From Gigaspora rosea (taxonomy: Eukaryota; Glomeromycota; Glomeromycetes; Diversisporales; Gigasporaceae): DNA of 64,000 bases. Positions 1-10,974 of the stretch are shown piece by piece; the first letter of the stretch is position 1; each line of letters begins with the position of its first letter. A model generated the notes under the pieces. It made no database searches. It worked only from the letters and a program-made list of their open reading frames with translations, and was not told where the DNA came from. The position numbers were made by a program, and so were the translations under genes. The stretch is taken from contig QKWP01000137.1 of assembly GCA_003550325.1 (NCBI GenBank), forward strand, positions 169,554 to 233,553, read 5' to 3'.

Positions 1-393
1 GAGGTAAGATGAGAGAGGTATTTCTTCTATTACTGATCCTTCTGCTATTGAACTTTCCCAATCGATAGTACTAGGATCATTAGGTACTTCATCAAAGTTA
101 AAGTTATCAAAATCTCCCAAAAGATATTGGTTAGCAGCTTCATCTGTCATGAATGGGGTAACATTATCCTCAGTAAACTCAGGTAATTCTAAGTCTTGAT
201 CAAAGTTATCTTGGTCATCTTCTTCACCTGTGTCAGGAGTAGGCCAATAACACTTAGCAATTTCCTCTATTGGGTAGCTTTTGATAGTCATCCATAATCT
301 AAGATCACTATGACATTTAGGACACTCATCACAAGGGGAGTATAATTTGTCACCACACCAACATTGTGCTGCTGGTCCTTTCCAATCTCTAGG

Positions 394-3300
394 TCAGGCG
401 TTACGGTTAAATGTTTGAGATAGTATAGCACTAATATGCTCGATATAGTACCAAGTACAGTTCTGTCCTTCATAGTGAATACCTTCAGATGTATATTCAA
501 TATTCTGATATGGTCGTAGGTACTGGGTAAGTCCTTTTGTTAAGGTTGGTTGTAAAGTATTGAGCATGTCTTCATAATGCTCATTCGGAATAGAAAAAGT
601 TTCAATTTCTTTCTCTTCTATAGCTGTTAACATATAAACTTCTTCTTCATTATCACTATTTTTGTTCGTAGGTAATTGTTCGGGGCAACATCTAATTAAT
701 TCTCTTAAGGATACTTTCTTTAATGTCTTCCACATTTGACAGTCTCGTTGGCACTGAGAACATTGACTTCTATTTCGTAATAGAATATTTCTACACCAGC
801 ACTGGGTATTAGGTCCTGTCCAACTTAAAGGATATCTATTCTTTTCTTTAATAGTTTCAAATCTTCTACTAAGTGTAAAGATATAGTTCCAGCTAAAAAG
901 AGGTCCATTATCACATTTAAATCCATTGGCTAATACTTCTAAATGAGTATAAGGTTCAGTCACTTGGTCTGCTAAAGGAGGTAACGAAGGCTTTAGCATA
1001 TCTGCTAATCTTTGAATACGATTATCTAGGTATAATGGAGATTCGATTCGTGCTAGTTGTCGGCTTAAGGCTAATTGTAAAGCCACTTCTTCAGAGGGCA
1101 AATCATCTTCATCAATGTCCATGAAGTTTGCAGATGCTTCATACATTCTAGATAATGAGTCTGCATTGTTATGTTTTCTTCCAGCTCTATGGATTATAGC
1201 AAAGTTATAGGGTTCTAATCTCATAATCCATCTAGCTCGTCTTCCTTTTAATTCAGAAGTTCTTAACCATTTTAAAGCGGCATGGTAGGTAACAAGATAA
1301 AAAGGTTTAGATCCTAGGTACTGATGGAAATGCTCCACAGCCCATACTACAGCTAGGCATTCAAGTTCAGTAGCTGAGTAATTATGTTCTGCTTTGTTTA
1401 GACTTCTGCTTGCATAAGCTACAACATATTCCCTTTTATCTTCGGTTAATTGTGATAAAACTGCTCCTAAACCTGAGGCTGATGCATCAGTATGTATATA
1501 GAAGGGTTGGTCAAAATCTGGATATCGTAATATAGGACTAGTAATAAGATATTGTTTAAGAGTGTTAAAGGCTTCTTTATGCTCTGTGGTCCAGTTAAAG
1601 AGTTCATCTTTCTTGAGAAGTTGGTTAAGGGGTTTAGCGATTTTTGAAAATCCTTGGATAAATCTTCTATAATAGGAGGCTAATCCCAAGAATCCTCGAA
1701 GTTGTATAAGAGTAGTAGGAGTAGGAAAGTTTTTTACTTTTTCAATAAGTCGTTCATCTGTTTTAATTCCATCTTTTCCTATAATATGTCCTAAAAATTT
1801 AATGCTATTTAAGAAGAAATAACATTTTGCTAAATTTAATTTTAGATTAGCTTCTTTTAGGATCTGGAAAACTAATTGTACGTGTTCTAAATGTTCTTCA
1901 AATGTTCTAGAGTATATAGTAATATCATCTAAATATACTACTACAAATTTGTTGATATATGGACGAAGAATCTTATCCATAAGGCGTTGAAAGGTAGCAG
2001 GTGCATTGGTGAGTCCAAAAGGCATAACATTGAACTCATAAGTTCCATACTTGGTAATAAATGCTGTTTTCTTTTTGTCTTCTTCTTTAACAGCCACTTG
2101 CCAGTATCCACTAGCTAAGTCCAAACTTGTAAACCAAGAGGCTCCATTAAATGAGTTTAAGATCTCATTTATAGTGGGCAAGGGGTATACATCTCTTTCA
2201 GTTATGGCATTTAATTTTCTATAGTCGATGCAAATTCTCTTTCTACCATCTTTTTTAGGTACAAGTACTACTGGAGAAGACCAGGGTCCATAAGATTCTC
2301 TGATGATTCCTTTACTTTCCATTGCTTCTATTTCTTTCTTGATAAATTCTTGATCATCGGGAGGACAATTATAAGCCCGCTGTTTAATTAGCTTATGATC
2401 TCCTGTTTCAATTTCATGACAAATAATATTTGTTTGTCCTAACTCTTTAGATTGTCCTTCTTCTATGATATTTTTTGCAAAAATATCAATATTATTCATC
2501 AAAAATTGACTAGCTTTATCATGCTGAGGTTGAGTAAGTTTGGTATTGACATTTAAATCAGATTCCTCTTCGAGGTAGGCTGGTTCTTCAACTAATTCCG
2601 TTAAGTAAAAAGCAGGTGTTTTTTCAATATCTAACCAGGGGTTATAATATAAATCATCTGCTGTAAGAGGCCATTCTTCTGAATAATAGGTTTCAGATTC
2701 ACTTTCTTCTATTTCATCAATCCACTCATCATCATCATTAAATTCATCCTCATCATAAATGGGACTAATATTGATACTACTGGTATGGGTAGCATTGACT
2801 GTTGCTTGTTTTCCTAAATATCGTACATTTAAGGTATTGTTTTCAAAATCTAGCTTAGCTCTAGATTTGTTAAACCAATCTGTTCCTAGTAAGATTGTCT
2901 CATCCATCGATTCAATAACTTGTAGGTTGATAGGAATAACAATGTCCTGAATGGTAATCTTTACATCTTCAATTGTTCCTAAGGCCTTGGCTCTGGTTCC
3001 ATTTGCTGTTACTACGATAGTTCTAGAGGGTCCAGTAATTTGTAATCCAAGCTTCTTCATAAGCTTAGCAGTAACAATACTAACTGCGGCTCCAGAATCT
3101 AAGATTGCTACAACTGGATTACCTTTAATCCTAATGTGGCATCTCATAGCGGTAGTCTTTTTATTTCTTTCTGATTCTAAATGATTTGCTTCTGTAATAG
3201 GAGTTTTCTTCTTTTGTAGAATCTTTGCAAGATTTCTACGTTGACTAGGTTGTTGCAACATCTGACCAAGAGTTGCAGAAGACTTCATGTTTAAGATATC

Positions 3301-4980
3301 ATTTGCGATATCATAAGGCTCGATTTGATCAATAACTGAGGGCTGAGATTTAAGCTTAATTTTCTGCCTGCTTGCTTTAGGCTGGAAAGTAACCTCTGGA
3401 GGGATTTCATCCATGGCAATGTCTGGTTCATTCTGAATTGGATTGATTATAGTACGATTTCTTAAGTTTATCTCCTTTTGCGACTCTGAATTTTTAATGA
3501 CTTCTTTGGCTTTCTTTCTATCGGTAGAGTAAGGTTTTGACCTAGGAGTTTTGGTGACATAGACTTCTTCAACTTCACTATCTTCTGCTTCAAGATAATT
3601 AATAGTTCTTTGCTTCAGATCTCTAGCTAATTGTTTATACTGAGCAGTCGTGGTGTTTCTTTCAGCTAAACAATTTCTAGCTATATGACCAGCTTCACCA
3701 CATTTGTAACATATAACTGATGACTTGGGTCTGGGTTGGGTTCTAAAGTTCTGGTTATTTCTGCTAGAATTTTCTTTAGGGGTAAGTGCAGATGCAATAG
3801 TAGCATAGTTAAGAGTCATTTGCTGCATTTGCTTGGTTAAAGTTTCAATATCTTTTTCTAAACTTCTGATATTAGACGAGGTTGCAGGTTCCGCTTTGGA
3901 GGCGAAATCTTTTCCTTGCTCAAAGGTTCTGGCATGGTCAAGTGCTGCTGCTACGTCATTAGGAGCATGTAATAAAATAATTGGGAGAGTTTCTGGTGAT
4001 AGTCCCTTATTAAAATGGTACAATTTCTGATCATTAGTTAGGTTATTATTAGTTTCTACTCGTTGAATAACTCTACGATATCTGCTGTAATAAGTATCAA
4101 TTGATTCATCCGGCATTTGTTTTAGTTCTTCTAACTCCTTGATCCACTTGTTATGCCATCTCTGATTACAGAAGTGAGCAGTAAATCCATTTTTAACAGT
4201 AGTCCAATCGTTGTCAGCATTATTGGTAGCTGCATTAGCTGGGTAAAATGTTTGCTGCCATTCGTCAGCATTATCTCTCAGAAAGGCTGGCAGGACATCT
4301 CTTTTTCTTCTACTGCTCCACTTATTAGCAACGGCTGCCTTTTCAAAATCAGCCATCCAGGTTAAAGGATCCTGGGTACCATTACCATAGAAAGGTGCGA
4401 TCTGGAGAAGGGTAGGTCCCTTGTCATTGTTAATAAGATAATCGTATACATTCTGTATAGTTGCCATGTTTAATTTAGGGCTAGGAGGAGGAGTTTGAAA
4501 TAGTAAGTCTAAATTATAATCAAAATCTGAAAAACTTTCTCCTGATGAGTTTGAATGTAAAGAAGTAGTTTCACTATGATAGTATAGGGTTGTTAGAGGG
4601 TCGAGAGTAAATCTGTCTGTTAAGATAAGTGCTTGTCTAATACGGGTAATAAGAGTATAAAAGTCAACTTCAGAACTATAACGGAAGGTTATAGTTAATG
4701 CTTCTAAATAATCTTCTGAAACAACTAATCGTTGTATAATTCTCCTAAAAACTACAATAGAGTTGTAGGTAAAGCAAGTAGCAGGGAATTCTAGGGTAAA
4801 CCAATCCCAAAAACTAAGAAATCTGTCTGGGATATTTCCAAGTACAGGGTAACAAGTTAAACAAGAATAGTCAGGTATAGTTTGGATTATATATCTCCTA
4901 TGTTCTAAGGTGTTTGGGTAATTATAATGTTGAAGATCGTGTTGATTGTTTAAATAAATATGCTGTGCATATATAGTCAT
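394..4980 (-). CDS. Gag-Pol polyprotein of the Ty3/gypsy element
   Basis: A very long reading frame (about 1,528 codons) encoding the structural and replicative proteins of the retrotransposon. The Gag part has a CCHC zinc knuckle CYKCGEAGHIARNC near 3.67-3.71 kb. An aspartic protease motif ILDSGAAVSIV lies near 3.07-3.11 kb, and reverse transcriptase has its YLDD box near 1.92-1.95 kb. RNase H carries HTDASASGLGAVL near 1.45-1.50 kb and ends around HNNADSLSR near 1.15 kb. Gag and Pol appear fused in one frame. Beyond RNase H the chain holds a Cys/Trp-rich module (731-830) before any integrase. The protein would build particles and reverse-transcribe the element RNA. The true Gag start may be an internal Met rather than the first one. 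Confidence 0.9.
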   Translation of the reverse strand: MTIYAQHIYLNNQHDLQHYNYPNTLEHRRYIIQTIPDYSCLTCYPVLGNIPDRFLSFWDWFTLEFPATCFTYNSIVVFRRIIQRLVVSEDYLEALTITFRYSSEVDFYTLITRIRQALILTDRFTLDPLTTLYYHSETTSLHSNSSGESFSDFDYNLDLLFQTPPPSPKLNMATIQNVYDYLINNDKGPTLLQIAPFYGNGTQDPLTWMADFEKAAVANKWSSRRKRDVLPAFLRDNADEWQQTFYPANAATNNADNDWTTVKNGFTAHFCNQRWHNKWIKELEELKQMPDESIDTYYSRYRRVIQRVETNNNLTNDQKLYHFNKGLSPETLPIILLHAPNDVAAALDHARTFEQGKDFASKAEPATSSNIRSLEKDIETLTKQMQQMTLNYATIASALTPKENSSRNNQNFRTQPRPKSSVICYKCGEAGHIARNCLAERNTTTAQYKQLARDLKQRTINYLEAEDSEVEEVYVTKTPRSKPYSTDRKKAKEVIKNSESQKEINLRNRTIINPIQNEPDIAMDEIPPEVTFQPKASRQKIKLKSQPSVIDQIEPYDIANDILNMKSSATLGQMLQQPSQRRNLAKILQKKKTPITEANHLESERNKKTTAMRCHIRIKGNPVVAILDSGAAVSIVTAKLMKKLGLQITGPSRTIVVTANGTRAKALGTIEDVKITIQDIVIPINLQVIESMDETILLGTDWFNKSRAKLDFENNTLNVRYLGKQATVNATHTSSINISPIYDEDEFNDDDEWIDEIEESESETYYSEEWPLTADDLYYNPWLDIEKTPAFYLTELVEEPAYLEEESDLNVNTKLTQPQHDKASQFLMNNIDIFAKNIIEEGQSKELGQTNIICHEIETGDHKLIKQRAYNCPPDDQEFIKKEIEAMESKGIIRESYGPWSSPVVLVPKKDGRKRICIDYRKLNAITERDVYPLPTINEILNSFNGASWFTSLDLASGYWQVAVKEEDKKKTAFITKYGTYEFNVMPFGLTNAPATFQRLMDKILRPYINKFVVVYLDDITIYSRTFEEHLEHVQLVFQILKEANLKLNLAKCYFFLNSIKFLGHIIGKDGIKTDERLIEKVKNFPTPTTLIQLRGFLGLASYYRRFIQGFSKIAKPLNQLLKKDELFNWTTEHKEAFNTLKQYLITSPILRYPDFDQPFYIHTDASASGLGAVLSQLTEDKREYVVAYASRSLNKAEHNYSATELECLAVVWAVEHFHQYLGSKPFYLVTYHAALKWLRTSELKGRRARWIMRLEPYNFAIIHRAGRKHNNADSLSRMYEASANFMDIDEDDLPSEEVALQLALSRQLARIESPLYLDNRIQRLADMLKPSLPPLADQVTEPYTHLEVLANGFKCDNGPLFSWNYIFTLSRRFETIKEKNRYPLSWTGPNTQCWCRNILLRNRSQCSQCQRDCQMWKTLKKVSLRELIRCCPEQLPTNKNSDNEEEVYMLTAIEEKEIETFSIPNEHYEDMLNTLQPTLTKGLTQYLRPYQNIEYTSEGIHYEGQNCTWYYIEHISAILSQTFNRNA

Positions 4981-5443
4981 ATGCCTGTACTATTAATTTA
5001 GAAGCTGTTTGTCACAATGCAAACACTTAAGCTTTCACTTCTAAATTTCAGAATGAGGGTATATCTCTAAATATTACTATGACAACAGAATGTGTCACTT
5101 AAGAAAAAGTTGTAGAGGAGGATCTTCCGGTCCTAAAGGAGGTTAGAACGCTAAAAATGGTCCAGTGGTTATCGAGTTATAAGCGTTTGAAGTTTGCGTA
5201 ACGATAATCGGAAGGTTTTCTCTAAGAGGACTTTCTTGTAAATTCTTTGCCGATCAAAATCGCCGTCAGTACTTCGACGTCGAATATCGGGTTTCAGAGG
5301 GGTTTTCCTACTAAGGTATGCTTAGTACAAAAGTTGCGGTAGGTTCTCAAGACTTTGTATTTCAATTTTCAAGTCAATCGGTCCAATATTGATCGACTTC
5401 TCTTATGATCAACTAAAAAGACTTTCTGACGTTGGTAGAGATT

Positions 5444-5463
5444 GAATCTCACAGTCACCACCA
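5444..5463 (-). other. Primer-binding site of the Ty3/gypsy element
   Basis: Read on the minus strand this begins TGGTGGTGACTG and is complementary to a plausible tRNA 3' end finishing in ACCACCA with a Cys-Thr-Cys-Ala-Cys-like T-stem (bases CTCAC). It lies next to a TG dinucleotide that could be the inner end of the LTR, which is where a minus-strand primer site should be. The tRNA species was not identified. Confidence 0.6.
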
Positions 5464-5466
5464 AAT

Positions 5467-5819
5467 TGTCAACCTGGAAATTCACCTCTTCCAGAACTTC
5501 AGGAGACTGCTGATTATAGTATGACGACTATAACTTGACAGCTTTAGGGTTTATGGCGTCCAAATGGGACTTAACAAAGAGGTTTTTGAGTGATTTATGT
5601 ATTAAGGCAAAGAGGCAAACAATTAATAGTATATGAGGATACTAAGAATTGTATCTTTATTATATTCCAGTGTATGAAGACACTGCACTTCCCAGAGGGC
5701 AGAAAGCAGTGTATTTATAGAGAAATTACATGTATAAATTATTACAATAAAGATATACAAATTCAATTTAAAAACTATTTATAGTACTAAAGGTAATGCG
5801 AAACTAATAGATATGTCAT
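5467..5819 (-). repeat. Candidate 5' LTR of the Ty3/gypsy element
   Basis: The segment starts with TGTCAACC next to the primer-binding site. It contains, on the minus strand, a TATAAATA box at 5712-5719 that could drive transcription leftwards into gag. The other LTR is outside the window, so the length cannot be checked by comparison. The end at about 5819 (…TGTCA) is the best TG…CA fit; an alternative ends near 5762. Confidence 0.5.
5712..5719 (-). promoter_or_regulatory. Candidate LTR TATA box
   Basis: TATAAATA on the minus strand inside the candidate LTR, oriented towards gag. No other promoter element is claimed. Confidence 0.4.
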
Positions 5820-5820
5820 A

Positions 5821-5892
5821 TATAAAAGATATAAAAGATATAAAAGATATAAAAGATATGAAAGATATGAAAGATATAAAAGATATGTTAGA
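5821..5892. repeat. 9-bp tandem repeat (ATATAAAAG)n
   Basis: Seven near-perfect copies of a 9-base unit (tataaaaga, two with G for A) followed by a degenerate eighth. It lies immediately outside the candidate LTR, between the retrotransposon and the viral block. Confidence 0.85.
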
Positions 5893-6269
5893 TCCTTAAG
5901 ATCATTTAGATCCTTTAGATTCGTAAGATTTTGAACGCAGTATTATTGCCTAATAAGGTTAAGATATTTGTCTATCTTGTTCTATTAATAGTTCAACACA
6001 AATGTCTTCCGATCTTGTGATCCCGTAATCAGAATCACATTATCTGTAGCTCATTAGAAGCGTCTCGATGAGCTGAATCCAATGGTAGTTGTTTCATCTT
6101 CCTAACTTCTATGGGTCGAAAGTTATAGGCAAAAAGGTGAAAACTCTTAAGGTTAACAACGTATTTACATATCTGCTTTACTGATCACCATAAACGGAGG
6201 TCAGTGATTCAAGCGATGCGCCAGGAAAAGTTTCAATATTACACAATTGCGAGGACTCTATAAACGGGA
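5893..6269. other. Junction stretch between retrotransposon and viral block
   Basis: About 380 bases with no gene. It begins with short AGATC/TTAGATC-like repeats and then becomes less AT-rich as the polymerase gene is approached. The left edge of the giant-virus-derived DNA should lie here or under the retrotransposon. Confidence 0.5.
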
Positions 6270-9200
6270 AGTATGGTCAGTACATTGCGAAAAGTCGAAT
6301 ATACACTGACGGGTCTGAGGATTGGTTTCACGTGTCGGGATTTTTCGTACTCAAGGATAGAGAACGTGTACTGTCATTTGATGAGCATCAAAATCAACTT
6401 GATTATGACAAGGATGTGGTATTCTTAACAGAAGAATTTTTCTGTAATGAGATAATTCACAGATTTGACTTGGAAACAACCTTCCTAGAGAATTACAATC
6501 CAGAGATAACCAAGGGGAATATTCGCAGCAGTGGTGGTACACCGTTTGACCGATCGTACATGAATGTGAACGTGTTTGTGCAAGGCTCAGATCCCGTTCC
6601 GTTGGGTGTGATATGCCTGTTAGATGTGGGTGATGATACGCCCTTGCGATATGAATCAGATGAAGAGATAAGCAAAAGGTTATGGAAGATGGTGAATGAC
6701 ATCACCAAATTTCAAAAAGTTGATCCGGGAGTGGTTCGAAAGATGGTAAATTTCTCAAACAAATCGTACCGTGAGATGGTCAATGAGGAGCATGACGTAA
6801 TACATCAGCTGATCGATCAGATGGGTGGTATTACAAAATTTCCTGTTTATATCGTAAAGGTCCATGGCGAACGGGATTTCTACCGTGCGTTTGCAAAGAT
6901 ACAATATAATATATGTCCTCATGTTCTCGTTGGACATAACTCAAATGGGTTTGATATGACGTTTATCCTAAGACGATTGGAATACCTAGGCGGTGATATG
7001 TTTGAAGAATTCCATAGAATAGCGACAGGAAAAAACATGAGCTTTGGGGAGATGTTCAAGTATCGGGTAATCCGAAAAGAAAAGATTACTATCGCGCAGA
7101 GTGAAAATAGTGCAAAATTCATTTATATTAAATTTGATGGAATGCTGTTCTGGGATTCAATGACAATATTCCAGTGTGGGTATCCTGGTAAACAGAGTAG
7201 TTTGAATTACATGCTGGATACCCTAGAGATCCCATCAAAGGTCGGGTTGAGTTACGAACGCATTGATGAGATTGTCCATCTTTCGATCAAGAATCGAAAA
7301 ATTGAGAAGGAGATAAATAATTTGGATCTGAGCATTCCCGGCAACTTTATTCGGTTGGGTGAATTAAATGAAGAAAAGAAAGACATCTTCGGACACGATG
7401 GCGAGAGGCTAAAATTTGTGTACAGATATCCTGGAGTACTGTTTCTATGATTCTTGGCCGTCCTGCTGAGCATCATAAAGATGCAAATACTGGTATCCTA
7501 TAGGTTGGATGGAGGAATCTACAATTGTGAATATGCGCAACCGTTTCGTGGAGGAAAAACGAGCATGTTGAACTGTCTCATCGCAAAGAATTATAACAAG
7601 AGCTGTTATGATCAACCGATATCGTATGGAATCAAGAAAAAGAAAAAATTCCAAGGTGCGGAGGTATTAAACCCGGAAACTGGTTACTACATGGATCCGA
7701 TATATACTATAGATTTTGCCAGTCTGTATCCATCGATAATGCGGGAATACAACATGGGTCCAGACACGTTACGATATGAGGAGCCGGTAGAAAAACATTA
7801 TACGATACCATTGCATGATAACAATACCGGTATTATGCAAAATATATACTTTATTCATGAAGATGTGCAGGAAAGTATTCTGAGAAATATTCTTAGCGAT
7901 TTGATCAAGAAACGTAAAGAAAGCAAGAAAGAGAGGGACAAGTATTTCGGGGTAGACGATATTGTCTATGGAATTCTGGAACAAAAACAGCTTGCGTACA
8001 AATCATCAGCCAATGCTCCGTACGGTGGTTTGGGTTCACCATTTCTCGGTATTGCCGTCGACATAATATCACAATGCATGACATTCGTAGGACGAAGTCA
8101 GATTAATGATTTGAGAAATTTCATCCAGTCCTATCTTACCGGACAGTTTAATCAAGAACAACCGAATGTGGAATTTGAGGAATATAGTCAGGTGATATAC
8201 GGAGATACAGACTCCTGTCTTGCCAGATTGCCAAGAAGAATTCTTCAAAAGATACTAGAAAAATACTATGTTCGTCTTTGTGGTATTGGTTGTAACCCGG
8301 AATTAGAAAGTACCCGATCACAGATTATTTTCAAAATGTATGATGAGCTAACCAAAGAAGGAAGTTCATTCAGAAAAAAGATATGCAGTGCGTACAATGA
8401 ATTTAATCGAAAACGTGGAATAAAAATCATCACGTTAGAATACGAGAAGCTCCTGTTCGATCTAACCATGAATAGAAAAAAAGTACTATACCGGATACAA
8501 GTTCGAGCTAAGGGGTGATGGTGGTCTTCCCAGTTACTCGTTCTCTGAGAATTTTGCTGGAGCCAGAGATCTTATATCAAGAGATGCCAAGCTGTTCAAC
8601 AAGCGATTGCTTTTTAATGAAATGATTGATGCTTTCATGCGAGAGAACGATGATTTTAAAAAGTATGCGTACATGAAACGATTTTCCAATATCCATGTTC
8701 GTGGATTACAAATTGTCAGACGCGATGCAAACAATCTAACCAAGGTGATGCAACAGATGACCTACTCAAGGCTCTTTGACTATCGAGAAAAATCAAAATT
8801 TATAACAGAAAAAAAAATTAAACAATTCGAAGAGTTCTTTGACTTCTTTATCAATAGTAGAAATAACAAAAATAATTGGCTAAGATCGTGTCTGAAAGAT
8901 GCAATAAGATGTGTTGGGGGATTTATTAAAGAGAATCTGAGCTTGGGGAATCTGTACATTGTTGAGGATAGTGTTCGTGTTAATTCTAGAGAGGTCTCAA
9001 CTTCGACGATAATCGAAAAGATGAAACATACGCTATTCGAGAATGATAGTTACAATATTGTCAATGGTAAGCTTGTTCTGTATGAGGATAAGGTGCTTGG
9101 TAAAAGGCATCATTTTTCAAACGAGATCAACTGGAAAGAAAAAACATCGTTCGAGTACGTTGATAGTGATATCTGGTTCAAGAATACCAGATTAAAATAC

Positions 9201-9542
9201 AAGGGAAATGTGGAACGGAAGGGAAATGTATCTGTAAAAACGATGGTGAATCGACTACAGCGTGAAGGGAAGAGTGTTCCTTCGGGTAGAGTAAATATCA
9301 TGGTACGAAAGATGCCAGGTAATAGGAGTGTCGGTGAGAGAATGATCCTCTCGACAAGGTACAACCCAGAAACGGATATTATTGATGTCACATATTATAT
9401 GAAAAAATTTAGCTCATTTGTCGAATCATGCCTAAATATCGATGACAAAGAAGCATGGTCATTCATAAGGGAATCTCTCGACGCATTTACGCTAACGAAA
9501 AGTATAAAACGTGACTTCAAAGAAATCGATTTGGGTTTATAG
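6270..9542 (+). pseudogene. Viral family B DNA polymerase, broken
   Basis: Remnant of the viral replicative DNA polymerase. The front carries a 3'-5' exonuclease region with an NSNGFDMTFILRR motif near 6.94 kb. The polymerase domain shows motif A DFASLYPS (near 7.71 kb), motif B QLAYKSSANAPYGG (near 7.99 kb), motif C YGDTDS (near 8.20 kb) and an EYEKLLFD block near 8.44 kb, in the family B order. Its length of roughly 1,080 codons suits an NCLDV polymerase. About two to three breaks are present, so it cannot act as one enzyme. It is the first recognisable gene of the viral block. Motif spelling favours a viral rather than a fungal delta/epsilon polymerase, but no tree was made. Confidence 0.9.
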
Positions 9543-9706
9543 GATACTAGTTCCTGTAAACATGTGAAGTCCAAGCATAGTGTTAGTACAACATCTGTGC
9601 CTACCATAAAAGAGTTTTTCAGTGGTATTTATTTAGATAGAACCAAGAGTACGTAAAAATAAATATGTTATTGAATTATTCTTTATTTAGAAAAAAAATA
9701 TTGTTA

Positions 9707-10855
9707 TTATACATTAATTTTATTAATAAATTCGATTCGATTTTTGACAGAAAGACTATCTAATGAATTTTGAAGTTCTTGCTTGATCTCATTTGCGTCT
9801 TTTTTTTTCACCGCGCATAGAGCATTAATGAGAAATAGAATTTTGTTTTTCCTGTTCATGATGATCTTTCTTATGACTTGGGTGTTGTATAATATCTCTC
9901 TCTGAACCATTGATTTGATTATGCCGATAAAAAGGTCTTCGGAGTGGGTGTAATCCAAAAATTTTCTGATAATATCACATGACAATCCTACTGATTTGAT
10001 ATTGTCAAAATACCCAATGAAAAAACAATGAACCGTTTCTCCTGGGTTCATTTTTGCTAATATCGGTTTTAGCTCAGTTTCGAACGATAGGGTATTTTTG
10101 CTATTTTTTTGTTGAATATATTTTAATATCTTTTTGAAAAGTTCTCTTTTTGATATGTATGAGCATGAGGCGTAATTGCAGATGCTCATTTTTGATTTTG
10201 ATTCAGTAATGATCTTTATCGATACTTCTGGATCATTGTTGAATCCATTTCTCATCAGTCTTGAGAATACGAGCTATTGGATGATTGGTGCGCTAAGTGT
10301 GAAGATCGCGGTTCTGAACAGATCGAATCTCAATCTCTTTTTTGCGATTGTGGGAATAAATCTGAACACTTCCATTTCTATTTCATCATTTTTTAGGATG
10401 GTTTCGAATATCCATTCGACCGCAGTGTTCTTCTGTGGATTGATCTGATGCCCGAATTTCTCAGTAAACGATTCCATAGATTTCTCGTACCCGCCCTCGA
10501 GACAAAGACCAATGAGTTCCAGACAGACTAGGTGCTTGATACTTTCGGGAATATTTTCAATGATTTCTTTTGTGATGATAGATTTATTTTTCTTGAAAAT
10601 ATCTCTGGTCAGACGAAGATATGCGAGAAAATACCACCTTTTGAATTGGTGTTTCAGTGGTTCCCTCGTGTGGAGGACGGATTTGCAAATGTGGTTGAAT
10701 GATTTGGAGGTGCTGAGAAGAGGTTTCCAAACAGTATATCCATCTCTGATGATATTTTTCAGTATCTCAGGTGGACACCTCGATAAGTAATCCATTTTTG
10801 TTATTCGTCTGAACCTGAAATGAATCGCACCAATAAATAATTTATCTTGTTTCAC
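9707..10855 (-). pseudogene. F-box-like viral gene remnant
   Basis: Minus-strand coding stretch whose front part near 10.65-10.80 kb reads like an F-box (MDYLSRCPPEILKNIIRDG, then WKPLLSTSKSFNHIC). F-boxes recruit targets to SCF ubiquitin ligases. The rest is helical, Lys/Ile/Phe-rich and has no recognised repeat. Short F-box proteins are common in giant viruses and in Glomeromycotina. The gene converges with the polymerase gene across a short AT-rich gap. It appears broken about once. The F-box call rests on a short motif, so the product could be another helical protein. Confidence 0.5.
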
Positions 10856-10974
10856 CGAATCATAATCCGCAAATAAATTTCCGTTTGAGAAAAAGTTTGT
10901 GGTGAAACCTAAATTATTATAAAGGTGGCTTTTACGACAATTTTTCGTAAAAAATATTAGGATAATCAGTAACG

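Larger units (their letters stand above)
1..5819 (-). mobile_element. Ty3/gypsy LTR retrotransposon (right-hand part, runs off the left edge)
   Basis: A minus-strand LTR retrotransposon of the Ty3/gypsy class. Parts seen from right to left: a candidate LTR from about 5467, a primer-binding site at 5444-5463, an untranslated leader, then gag, aspartic protease, reverse transcriptase and RNase H in one long reading frame, and a Cys-rich region reaching the window edge. The protease-RT-RNase H order is that of Ty3/gypsy. Integrase and the second LTR are not visible and would lie to the left. The visible part looks almost whole, with about one break, so a fairly recent insertion is likely. It abuts the left side of the giant-virus block. 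The outer LTR end is uncertain (about 5.76-5.82 kb). Confidence 0.9.

Noticed and set aside
2759-4365. Several plus-strand frames of 60-77 codons opposite the gypsy gag-pol
   Set aside because: They are antisense by-products of a long coding frame with clear retroelement motifs.
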